This document shows positions 15,536-22,421 of a stretch of 38,743 nt of DNA, one piece after another. This DNA is from Flavobacteriaceae bacterium UBA6268 (GTDB lineage: Bacteria; Bacteroidota; Bacteroidia; Flavobacteriales; Flavobacteriaceae). Within the stretch, counting starts at the first letter, position 1; every line of letters begins with the position of its first letter. The translations under genes were made by a program, and so were the position numbers. The stretch lies in contig DJVA01000072.1 of the NCBI GenBank assembly GCA_002440705.1, forward strand, positions 1 to 38,743, in the 5' to 3' direction. Below the pieces are notes generated by a model. It was not told where the DNA came from, did no database searches, and saw nothing but the letters and a program-made list of their open reading frames with translations.

Positions 15536-16675
15536 TTAACCGAGGGCTTGCTCTAAATCTGCAATCAAATCGTCCACATCCTCAATACCAACACTCAACC
15601 GTATCAGTGCATCCACAACGCCACTCTTTTCCCGCTCCTCCTTAGGGATGCTCGCATGGGTCATGCTCGCCGGATGCCCCGCCAAACTTTCAACCCCGCC
15701 CAAACTCTCCGCTAGCGTAAAGAGCTTCAATCGTTCCACGATGCGAATGGCTTCCTCAAAGCTGTTCCCTTGGGTCACAAAAGAAATCATCCCTCCAAAA
15801 TCGCGCATTTGGGTTTTGGCAATCAAATGATTGGGATGCGATTCCAGCCCGGGCCAATATACTTTTTCAATCTTGGGGTGTTTGGCCAGATAATTGGCAA
15901 TTTGTTTGCCATTTTCACAATGCCGCTGCATTCGTACGTGTAGGGTTTTGATGCCTCGCAACACTAAAAAACTATCCTGTGGGCCACAAATTGCCCCACT
16001 AGCGTTTTGAATGAAATAAAGTTGCGCTGCCAAAGCTTCATCGTTTACCACCAAGGCCCCCATCACAACGTCGCTATGCCCCCCAAGGTATTTAGTGGCA
16101 CTGTGCATCACAATGTCGGCACCCAAATCCAATGGTTGTTGAAGGTAGGGTGTGGCAAAGGTATTGTCTACCGCCAACAAGAGCCCATGCCTTTTGGCAA
16201 TGGAAGCACAAACTTGGATGTCGATAATGTGCATCATGGGATTTGTTGGGGTTTCCACCCAAATCAATTTCGTGTTGGAATTGACGTATGATTCTATTGA
16301 AGCGGCATCTTTCATCCCAATAAAATGAAACTTCACTCCAAATTTTTCAAAAATCTTGGTAAACAAACGGTAAGTACCCCCATATAAGTCGTTGGTGGAA
16401 ATCACCTCGTCTCCAGGCTTCAGTAATTTTATCACCGCATCAATTGCGGCCAAACCGCTGCTAAATGCCAACCCATAGCGCCCATTTTCAATGCTCGCAA
16501 ATGCCTGTTCCAGAGCATTTCTAGTGGGGTTGTGTGTGCGGGAATATTCATACCCCTTGTGACCTCCTGGGGTAGATTGGGCATACGTGGAGGTTTGATA
16601 AATGGGGGGCATGACCGCACCGTAAGCAGGGTCATGCGATTGTCCTCCGTGGATGGTTTTAGTGTTGAATTTCAT
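15536..16675 (-). CDS. Cys/Met metabolism PLP enzyme (cystathionine gamma-synthase or gamma-lyase)
   Basis: The product is 379 aa and belongs to the fold type I PLP family of trans-sulfuration enzymes. Visible are the N-terminal YEYSRTHNPTR, which contributes phosphate-binding residues from the neighbouring subunit, the ring-stacking LYGGTYRLF, VDNTFATPYLQQPLDLGAD, and the PLP-binding lysine K195 in SATKYLGGHSDVVMG. The C-terminal SLGGVESLAGHPASMTH is typical of cystathionine gamma-synthase/lyase. Synthase (MetB, methionine synthesis) and lyase (cysteine formation) cannot be separated reliably by eye. No methionine or cysteine pathway gene is adjacent. It is divergent from the DUF3298 lipoprotein gene. 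Confidence 0.88.
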   Translation of the reverse strand: MKFNTKTIHGGQSHDPAYGAVMPPIYQTSTYAQSTPGGHKGYEYSRTHNPTRNALEQAFASIENGRYGLAFSSGLAAIDAVIKLLKPGDEVISTNDLYGGTYRLFTKIFEKFGVKFHFIGMKDAASIESYVNSNTKLIWVETPTNPMMHIIDIQVCASIAKRHGLLLAVDNTFATPYLQQPLDLGADIVMHSATKYLGGHSDVVMGALVVNDEALAAQLYFIQNASGAICGPQDSFLVLRGIKTLHVRMQRHCENGKQIANYLAKHPKIEKVYWPGLESHPNHLIAKTQMRDFGGMISFVTQGNSFEEAIRIVERLKLFTLAESLGGVESLAGHPASMTHASIPKEEREKSGVVDALIRLSVGIEDVDDLIADLEQALG

Positions 16676-16694
16676 AAAGGCATATTAAACAAAA

Positions 16695-16702
16695 CAAAAA
16701 TA
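16695..16702 (-). promoter_or_regulatory. Putative -7 element of the PLP-enzyme gene
   Basis: On the minus strand this reads TATTTTTG, a full TAnnTTTG match, 19 nt before the ATG at 16675. No -33 TTTG was seen at normal spacing. Confidence 0.4.
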
Positions 16703-16744
16703 CGCTTTCCCAGTTCATTATAAAAACTATTGTATTTTTATGCC

Positions 16745-17503
16745 ATGAGAAGGTTTGCCTATCTTTTATTGATGTTGTTTTTGACTGGGGGCTGCAAGAA
16801 GGACACTTCGATTACCGCTGTCCAAAGGTCCTTTTCCGAAACCGATCTTGGGATTTGCCAAAATGCGCCCTGTTCCCAGGTAAGCATCATTTATCCTGAA
16901 TATTCTGGGAAAGACCCCATTATTAATTCCATCAATAAACAAATTGAAAGTAGCATCATTGCTGCGCTTTTCTTGGGAGAAGATGCAGCGCCCGCCGCAA
17001 ATTCAATCGAGGCTGCCGCCAAACAATTTATTTTGGCCTACCGCGACCTGAAAAACGAATTTGAATTTGAAGCCCCATATGAGGCCAACATCGAAGTCGT
17101 GGAAAGCTTCCGCAATGCGCAACTACTTTCCTTGGAAATGGACACCTACCTATTTACCGGTGGCGCACACGGCTATGCCAGTACCCAATTCCTCAATCAT
17201 GACCTAAAAACGGGCAGGGAACTAACCCTTAAAGAACTAGTGAAAAAGTACCCCGATTTTGAGTCTTTTGCGGAAAAGACCTTCAGGGAACAATTTCACA
17301 TTCCTTCCGGAGACAACATCAATAGTACGGGTTTTTGGTTTGAGAATGACCAATTTTACCTTCCCAATTCGTTTGGGTTTACTGAAGAAGGCTTTGTGGT
17401 AGTTTACAACCCCTATGACATTGCCAGTTTTGCGGATGGTTCCATTGAGTTGACCATACCATTCGATCAAGTGAGGCCCTACTTAACCCTTCCAATGCCA
17501 TGA
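16745..17503 (+). CDS. DUF3298/RsiV-like lipoprotein
   Basis: The product is 252 aa from the ATG at 16745, five codons inside the open frame. That start gives a lipoprotein signal, MRRFAYLLLMLFLTGGC, with the lipidated Cys at 17. The body carries a DUF4163-like part (CSQVSIIYPEYSGKDPIINSINKQIE) and then the DUF3298 signature TGGAHGYASTQFLNHDLKTGRELTL. Folds of this type occur in RsiV anti-sigma factors and in a domain of PdaC. Here there is no N-terminal anti-sigma region, so it is probably a periplasm-facing envelope lipoprotein of unknown role. Its last codons overlap the next ATG (ATGA), starting a three-gene operon. Confidence 0.8.
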   Translation: MRRFAYLLLMLFLTGGCKKDTSITAVQRSFSETDLGICQNAPCSQVSIIYPEYSGKDPIINSINKQIESSIIAALFLGEDAAPAANSIEAAAKQFILAYRDLKNEFEFEAPYEANIEVVESFRNAQLLSLEMDTYLFTGGAHGYASTQFLNHDLKTGRELTLKELVKKYPDFESFAEKTFREQFHIPSGDNINSTGFWFENDQFYLPNSFGFTEEGFVVVYNPYDIASFADGSIELTIPFDQVRPYLTLPMP

Positions 17504-17856
17504 AAAAAATATACTATTTGGGAACCTGCGACACCTGTATCAAAGTCATGAAGGAACTGGAACTGCCGGATGCATTCGTCAAACAGGACATCAAAAAAGA
17601 AGAAATTACGGTGAAACAATTGGACGAATTAAAAAATTTGGCCGGTAGCTATGAAGCATTGTTCAGTAAACGGGCCAAACTTTACAAAGAACGAAACCTG
17701 AAGGACGAAACCCTTACAGAGGAAGATTTTAGGCGATTCCTTCTGGAACATTATACGTTTCTAAAACGCCCCGTAGTGGTCAATGAAGGGGCCATTTTTA
17801 TAGGCAACAGCAAATCGGTGGTCGAAGCCGCCAAACAATCCATTCACGGTTCATGA
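17500..17856 (+). CDS. ArsC/Spx-like thioredoxin-fold protein
   Basis: This is a 118-aa thioredoxin-fold protein of the arsenate reductase/Spx/YffB family. The N-terminal LGTCDTC holds C10 and C13. The first fits the catalytic Cys of ArsC, and the CxxC pair is more like Spx-type proteins. The C-terminal part has FLKRPVVVNEGAIFIGNSKS, matching the family RP-V motif after the second strand set. It may act as a redox-linked reductase or regulator; arsenate reduction is not supported by neighbours, since no ars genes are present. It overlaps the DUF3298 gene by 4 nt (ATGA) and the EamA gene by 4 nt. Confidence 0.85.
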   Translation: MKKIYYLGTCDTCIKVMKELELPDAFVKQDIKKEEITVKQLDELKNLAGSYEALFSKRAKLYKERNLKDETLTEEDFRRFLLEHYTFLKRPVVVNEGAIFIGNSKSVVEAAKQSIHGS

Positions 17857-18746
17857 ACGCCAGGTCCCTGGCACTTTTGGCCGCTACCGCTGCCAGTACC
17901 ATCTATGGCGCCAACCACACCATAGCCAAGGGCCTTATGCCTCAGGTAATTGGCCCCTACGGTTTTATTCTCTTACGCGTTAGTGGCGCTGCTTTGCTTT
18001 TTTGGCTCATCAGTTTGCTGTACCCCACGGAAAAATTGGACAAAAAAGACTTCTGGAGGATGTTGGCTTGTGCTTTCTTTGGAATGGTACTGAACATGAA
18101 CATGTTCTTTAAGGGATTGGAACTCTCTACGCCCATCAACAGCTCGGTGGTTATCACTTTAACCCCGGTATTGTTGTTGGTTTTAACTGCCGTGTTTTTG
18201 AAGGAACCCATCACCTGGATGAAGTCCATCGGCATTGGCATTGGACTCATTGGTGCCTTGGTGCTCATCCTTTTTGGACTGAAAACCCAGCCCAACGCTC
18301 CCAACATCCCTTTGGGTAATTTCTTTTTCATCATTAATGCTACCTCGTATGCCTTCTACTTGATCTTGGTAAAGCCCTTGGTCGCCAAATACAGTTCCAT
18401 AACCTTGATGCGAACGTTCTTTCTAATGGCCTTGCTGATGAACCTCCCCATCGGATTTTCACAATTGCACGAGGTACCATGGACTGCCCTTCAATTTTCT
18501 GAAATCTGGAAAATGGCCTTTGTGATAGTGGGCACGACCGTCCTTACGTATTTATTCAACATTTATGCCTTGAAACAGTTAAGCCCCTCCACCATAGGAG
18601 CCTTCATATACTTGCAACCGGTTTTAGCTACCATTTTTGCCCTCCTTGCCGGAGCCGATTCCTTAACTCCGCTTCGTATCTTGGCAGCCGTACTCATTTT
18701 CGTTGGGGTGTTCCTCTCTACCCGCAAACAATTCAACGCTTCATAA
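17853..18746 (+). CDS. EamA/DMT family transporter
   Basis: This is an inner-membrane protein of 297 aa with about 10 hydrophobic helices arranged as two EamA repeats. The first repeat begins with TAASTIYGANHTIAKG and contains LELSTPINSSVVITLTPVLLLVL. The second contains SPSTIGAFIYLQPVLATIFALL. Members mostly export amino acids and metabolites or act as permeases of unknown substrate. The start overlaps the upstream ArsC-like gene by 4 nt, so the three genes are one operon. The stop overlaps the 3' end of the converging thioesterase gene by 6 nt. Confidence 0.87.
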   Translation: MNARSLALLAATAASTIYGANHTIAKGLMPQVIGPYGFILLRVSGAALLFWLISLLYPTEKLDKKDFWRMLACAFFGMVLNMNMFFKGLELSTPINSSVVITLTPVLLLVLTAVFLKEPITWMKSIGIGIGLIGALVLILFGLKTQPNAPNIPLGNFFFIINATSYAFYLILVKPLVAKYSSITLMRTFFLMALLMNLPIGFSQLHEVPWTALQFSEIWKMAFVIVGTTVLTYLFNIYALKQLSPSTIGAFIYLQPVLATIFALLAGADSLTPLRILAAVLIFVGVFLSTRKQFNAS

Positions 18747-19214
18747 ATCTTTGGGCAAAACCCCAAACCTGCGGGTATCCTCTTTGGTTAAGGTTTTGAA
18801 ATCATCTGCTTTATCCAGACCCTCCAAAAATTCCCATAGTGCGTGGGGAGGTTCCACCAGTTTTCTCGAAACCAAGTCAATCCATGCCCCTAGCATTTCA
18901 CAACGCGCTAAATTTTTTCCGGAAAGGTCATAAAAATCGTGGAGGAAAGAGAAAAAAGTACCCTTTTCGGAAATTCCCTTTAACCGCAAAGAAACCGTTA
19001 TAGGTTTCCCTGGAAATACCTCCTTAAAATAATACAAATGTTCATAAAGCGCTACGGGCCCTAGACCCAACTCATGCAATTTATTTTGGTTGAACCCCCG
19101 ATCTTGGAAATAACTCATCCGGGTATGGCTCATATAATCTACATAGGCACTGTTCCGTAAGTGAAGGTTCGCATCCACATCGCTCCAGCGGATTTCAAAT
19201 TGTTTGGTATACAC
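18741..19214 (-). CDS. Hotdog-fold acyl-CoA thioesterase (4HBT-like)
   Basis: This product of 157 aa has the thioesterase start motif RWSDVDANLHLRNSAYVDYMSHTR, where D14, N16, H18 and the following helix belong to the 4-hydroxybenzoyl-CoA thioesterase type active site. The middle strands (PGKPITVSLRLKGISEKGTFFSFLHDF and ARCEMLGAWIDLVSRKLVEPP) complete a single hotdog domain. It probably hydrolyses a cytosolic acyl-CoA; the chain is unknown. It is a single gene, divergent from the YheT-like hydrolase and overlapping the convergent EamA gene by 6 nt. Confidence 0.85.
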   Translation of the reverse strand: MYTKQFEIRWSDVDANLHLRNSAYVDYMSHTRMSYFQDRGFNQNKLHELGLGPVALYEHLYYFKEVFPGKPITVSLRLKGISEKGTFFSFLHDFYDLSGKNLARCEMLGAWIDLVSRKLVEPPHALWEFLEGLDKADDFKTLTKEDTRRFGVLPKDL

Positions 19215-19235
19215 GTCTTTTTTGCAGTAAATTTA
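19203..19235 (+). promoter_or_regulatory. Putative promoter of the YheT-like hydrolase and azurin genes
   Basis: TTTG (19203-19206), a 21-bp spacer, then TAAATTTA (19228-19235), one mismatch to the -7 consensus. The ATG lies 38 nt further on. The -33 part overlaps the first codons of the divergent thioesterase gene. Confidence 0.45.
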
Positions 19236-19273
19236 GGGCTCAAAATCGATTTGCCCTAACGTATAGCCATCAA

Positions 19274-20236
19274 ATGCCGCGAGTCGCTTCCGAGTTTGTG
19301 CCTTCCATGCCCTTCAAGAATAGGCACTTTGCCACTATCTATTCCGCAAAATTGCGAAAGGCACCAATCATTCTGCAGCATCGCGAACGATTGCAGCTTC
19401 CCGACAATGATTTTTTGGATTTGGACTTTTCCTTTTCCAAAGCCCCAACTCAAAAGATTGCTTTACTGCTTCACGGGTTGGAAGGAAATGCGCAACGCTC
19501 CTACATCAAGGGGCAAGCTTGCGCTTTTTTGGAAAGAGGCTGGGATGTTTGTGCAATGAATTATCGGGGGTGTAGCGGCGAACCCAATAAAAAATACCTA
19601 TCCTATAATGCCGGAAAAACCGACGATCTGAATAGGGTGGTGCACTACCTCCTCGAAAAAGATCGTTATAAAGAGATAGCGTTGGTGGGCTTTAGTTTGG
19701 GAGGCAACCTTTTGCTGAAATACCTTGGGGAAGGAAATGCACTTCCCAAAAGCATCAAGAAGGCTGTGGCTATTTCCTCACCCTTAGACCTGAAAGGTTC
19801 CCTGTACGAGTTGTCCCAATGGTACAATTGGGTTTACCGAACGGCCTTTTTGTACGATTTCAGAATGAAACTGCGTTTGAAAATGAAGCAGTACCCCGAA
19901 AGAATGACTCCGGCAATCTTGAAACAAATTACCTCCCTAAAGGCCTTCGACGACCTGTATACGGCTCCGGCCCATGGCTTCAAGGATGCAGAGGATTATT
20001 ACGCCCAAAATAGCAGCCTTCAGTTTTTGCCAAACATTTCCATTCCGGTCTTGATTTTGAATGCAAGGAATGATAGTTTTCTCTCCAAAAATTGTTATCC
20101 TTTTTCCCTTGCGGAAAAGTCGAAAATCCTCTATCTTGAAACTCCAAAATACGGAGGCCACGTTGGTTTCCATAAAACCGATAGAATCTATTACAGCGAA
20201 GCACGAACGCTTCAATTTTTAACATCCAATAGTTAA
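19274..20236 (+). CDS. YheT-like alpha/beta hydrolase
   Basis: This product of 320 aa belongs to the YheT/ABHD1-type branch of alpha/beta hydrolases. The typical opening is present (SMPFKNRHFATIYSA). It is followed by LLLHGLEGNAQRSYIKG forming the oxyanion region, MNYRGCSGEP, the nucleophile elbow GFSLGGN with S141, the acid D267 in LNARNDSFL, and the base H296 in YGGHVGF. The triad looks complete, so it is a probable esterase or lipase. Natural substrates of this branch are poorly known. The azurin gene follows after 6 nt and is probably on the same mRNA. Confidence 0.88.
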   Translation: MPRVASEFVPSMPFKNRHFATIYSAKLRKAPIILQHRERLQLPDNDFLDLDFSFSKAPTQKIALLLHGLEGNAQRSYIKGQACAFLERGWDVCAMNYRGCSGEPNKKYLSYNAGKTDDLNRVVHYLLEKDRYKEIALVGFSLGGNLLLKYLGEGNALPKSIKKAVAISSPLDLKGSLYELSQWYNWVYRTAFLYDFRMKLRLKMKQYPERMTPAILKQITSLKAFDDLYTAPAHGFKDAEDYYAQNSSLQFLPNISIPVLILNARNDSFLSKNCYPFSLAEKSKILYLETPKYGGHVGFHKTDRIYYSEARTLQFLTSNS

Positions 20237-20242
20237 ACATTT

Positions 20243-20758
20243 ATGAAAAAATTACTTTCACTTACCGTATTGGCCTCCCTCAGCCTGTTCATCAGTTGTG
20301 GTGGCAAAGAGGAAAAAAAGGACGAAAAGGAGTCCATTAAAATTGGAACCCAAAAAGTAGAAGAAAAGAAAGTCGATTCCAATACCGCTGCCGTGACCAT
20401 TTCTGGAAACGACCTCATGAAATTCGACAAAAATGAAATCCGTGTCAAGGCGGGTCAGGAAATTACCCTCACCATGCGGCACATCGGTAAATTGGACAAA
20501 AAGGTGATGGGGCACAATTTTGTAATCCTCAAGCAGGGGGTCAACATTCAGGAATTTTCATTGAAAGCTTCGGATGCTGGGGAACCCGCTGATTGGATTC
20601 CGGATGGTGGGAATGAGGTCATCGTACATACCAAAATGTTGGGCGGTGGCGAAACCGACACCATTACTTTTATGGCTCCTGAAGCAGGCACCTACGATTT
20701 TATCTGTAGCTTCCCAGGACATTCGGCCATGATGAAAGGGAAATTCATCGTAGAATAA
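20243..20758 (+). CDS. Azurin-type cupredoxin lipoprotein
   Basis: This is a type 1 copper electron carrier of 171 aa. Residues 1-19 form a lipoprotein signal (LSLFISC, Cys19), followed by a charged Lys/Glu linker of about 30 residues that tethers the domain to the membrane. The copper ligands are H91 (GHNF), C155 and H160 (CSFPGH) and M164 (SAMM), with the same spacing as C112-H117-M121 in Pseudomonas azurin. It probably shuttles electrons between periplasmic or membrane redox proteins. It follows the YheT-like gene. It also converges with the GMC oxidoreductase operon, and the shared terminator between them is at 20780-20812. Confidence 0.93.
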   Translation: MKKLLSLTVLASLSLFISCGGKEEKKDEKESIKIGTQKVEEKKVDSNTAAVTISGNDLMKFDKNEIRVKAGQEITLTMRHIGKLDKKVMGHNFVILKQGVNIQEFSLKASDAGEPADWIPDGGNEVIVHTKMLGGGETDTITFMAPEAGTYDFICSFPGHSAMMKGKFIVE

Positions 20759-20779
20759 ACACCCCTTCCATAAATTAAT

Positions 20780-20812
20780 GTCGACGGTTTTCTAAAAATC
20801 GTCGACTTTTTT
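20780..20812 (+). terminator. Terminator of azurin whose loop holds the stop codon of the opposite gene
   Basis: GTCGACG (20780-20786) pairs with CGTCGAC (20800-20806). The stem extends inward through a G-T pair and TTTT/AAAA to a 3-nt loop, followed by six T. The loop CTA (20792-20794) is the TAG stop of the minus-strand TIM-barrel gene. Confidence 0.8.
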
Positions 20813-21721
20813 ATAGGCTTCAATTACTTTGAGTTCGCCTTCTTTACCGGGTACGGAATTGCCATGCTCCATGCCCACAATGCCCTGAAACCCTTTTTCG
20901 TGGAGGTACTTGAACACGTTTTGATAGTTAATCTCCCCAGTGGTGGGTTCCTTCCTTCCCGGATTGTCCCCTACCTGGAAATAGACAATCTCATCCCAGC
21001 AGGATTCCATATTGGGAATCAGATTCCCCATCTGGATTTGTTGGTGGTACACGTCAAAAAGTATTTTACAGGAAGGGCTGTCCACGGCCTTGCATATCTG
21101 GTAGGCTTGTGGGGCATCGGTCAAAAAAAGTCCGGGATGATCCCTAAAATTAAGGGGCTCCAACACCATTACCAAGCCATGCGGTTCAAGGATACTGCAA
21201 GCCCTTTTAAGGGACTCTACCACGTTAGCCGTCTGGAAATCGGGGTCTAGGCGCATATCCACAAAACCAGGAACCACGGTCATCCATTGGGCGTTGACCC
21301 GCTTGGCAATATCAACGGAAGCCTTAATATACTGCAAAAATTCTTCATGCAGTTCTTTTTTGTTGCTGGTTAAATTGGGTTCGTTCCAATAAATTTTGTG
21401 GGGTACAAAAACACCCATCTGCAGCCCCAGTTCCTCCATTTTGGAAGCCATTCGATTTTGTTCCTCCAACGGGCGGAGGCGCATGTCGTTGTCCTCAAAG
21501 GCGGTAAATCCCTGGGAAGCCATAAATTCCAGTTGGGCAATAATACCATCACCGGCATGGGCCTTGAACATGCCATCGTGTGGGGCGTACTTTAAATGAA
21601 AGCGATGGTCTTTGTTCCCTGCTTCGGCCTTTAAGGCTTCCGAGGCCCAGGCCGTACTTCCTCCCAATGTAAAAAGGGAACCTGTTACAGCTCCCTTTTG
21701 TATAAATGTTCTGCGTTTCAT
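20792..21721 (-). CDS. Tat-exported hydroxypyruvate isomerase-like TIM-barrel protein
   Basis: The product is 309 aa. The N-terminus MKRRTFIQKGAVTGSLFTLGGSTAWA is a twin-arginine signal, so this sugar isomerase-fold enzyme probably acts outside the cytoplasm. The xylose isomerase-like barrel has metal-site candidates E188 (VLEPLN), D223 and H226 (FDVYHQQ), and E285 (GMEHG). It carries the hydroxypyruvate isomerase (Hyi) signature FQVGDNPGRKEPTTGEINY. The canonical His before Q of that motif is Phe here, at residue 248. It is the last gene of a GMC oxidoreductase operon, 10 nt after the small subunit gene. The substrate is likely an oxidised (keto) sugar rather than hydroxypyruvate; this is inference from location and neighbours. 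Confidence 0.85.
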   Translation of the reverse strand: MKRRTFIQKGAVTGSLFTLGGSTAWASEALKAEAGNKDHRFHLKYAPHDGMFKAHAGDGIIAQLEFMASQGFTAFEDNDMRLRPLEEQNRMASKMEELGLQMGVFVPHKIYWNEPNLTSNKKELHEEFLQYIKASVDIAKRVNAQWMTVVPGFVDMRLDPDFQTANVVESLKRACSILEPHGLVMVLEPLNFRDHPGLFLTDAPQAYQICKAVDSPSCKILFDVYHQQIQMGNLIPNMESCWDEIVYFQVGDNPGRKEPTTGEINYQNVFKYLHEKGFQGIVGMEHGNSVPGKEGELKVIEAYKKVDDF

Positions 21722-21731
21722 CTATGATGGT

Positions 21732-22421
21732 TTATAAAGACATGGCTTTGCCATTACCAGTATCGGTCAAAGGGATACAGCCCTTATACTGCCCAGGTAC
21801 CGGATCGTACCAAAGTACATTTTTGCCAATTTCCTCACTGGTTTTCCACCCCCAAATGGTCAGTCCCCTTATGGAAGACAACAAGTAAAATACTTGGGCA
21901 TCGGCATCAAAAGTGGCATTGGGATCTTGTTTAGAGGCCATCAAGTATTCGCCCATTTTCTTGCCATAAGCTTCTTGCTGTTCCTTGTCGGCTTTAAGGT
22001 ACTTAGCCAATAACTGATCAAATTCTTCTGGAGTTCCATCGGCCAATTCTTTGTTGAAGGTTGCTTTAAACTGCGCTTCATACGCAGCAAGGGCATCCTT
22101 AACAAATTGTTGCTCCTGGGTTGGAGAGGATTCCATAAAGTCGTCCTTTACCGCATTCGGGTCGGCCGCCAACACTTGGTTCCAATAGGAGTCGATAAAT
22201 TCGTGTACCCCCATGGCTACGGCCCCAGGGATCTGCTCGTCGTTAGGAATAATCAAATCCACCATGCTGCGCAAGGCGTGTCCTTGCCCGGCACTCACAA
22301 AAGCAGGGCTAAAAACAGGTCCCGCTTCTTTGCAGCTTTGAAGTATATTGAGAATGGTGGGAGTGGCAACGAGTGCACCTGCACCCCAACCAATGTTTCG
22401 TAGGGCTTTTCTTCTATCCAT
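21732..22421 (-). CDS. Tat-signal small subunit of GMC dehydrogenase (gluconate 2-dehydrogenase subunit 3 family)
   Basis: The product is 229 aa. It starts MDRRKALRNIGWGAGALVATP, a twin-arginine signal, with a Cys at 30 (LQSCKEAG) that could be a lipidation site. The body has the subunit 3 pattern: MVDLIIPNDEQIPGAVAMGVHEFID, then a helical middle, then YLLSSIRGLTIWGWKTSEEIG. In known three-part sugar dehydrogenases (gluconate, glucose and glucoside 3-dehydrogenases) this subunit carries the Tat signal and escorts the signal-less GMC catalytic subunit out of the cell. The same fits here. Its ATG shares a base with the GMC stop (TAATG), so the two subunits are translationally coupled. Confidence 0.88.
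   Translation of the reverse strand: MDRRKALRNIGWGAGALVATPTILNILQSCKEAGPVFSPAFVSAGQGHALRSMVDLIIPNDEQIPGAVAMGVHEFIDSYWNQVLAADPNAVKDDFMESSPTQEQQFVKDALAAYEAQFKATFNKELADGTPEEFDQLLAKYLKADKEQQEAYGKKMGEYLMASKQDPNATFDADAQVFYLLSSIRGLTIWGWKTSEEIGKNVLWYDPVPGQYKGCIPLTDTGNGKAMSL

Noticed and set aside
17500..17856. True arsenate reductase in an arsenic resistance operon
   Set aside because: The ArsC fold is present, but no arsR, arsB/acr3 or arsenite-related gene is adjacent, and the CxxC pair is Spx-like.
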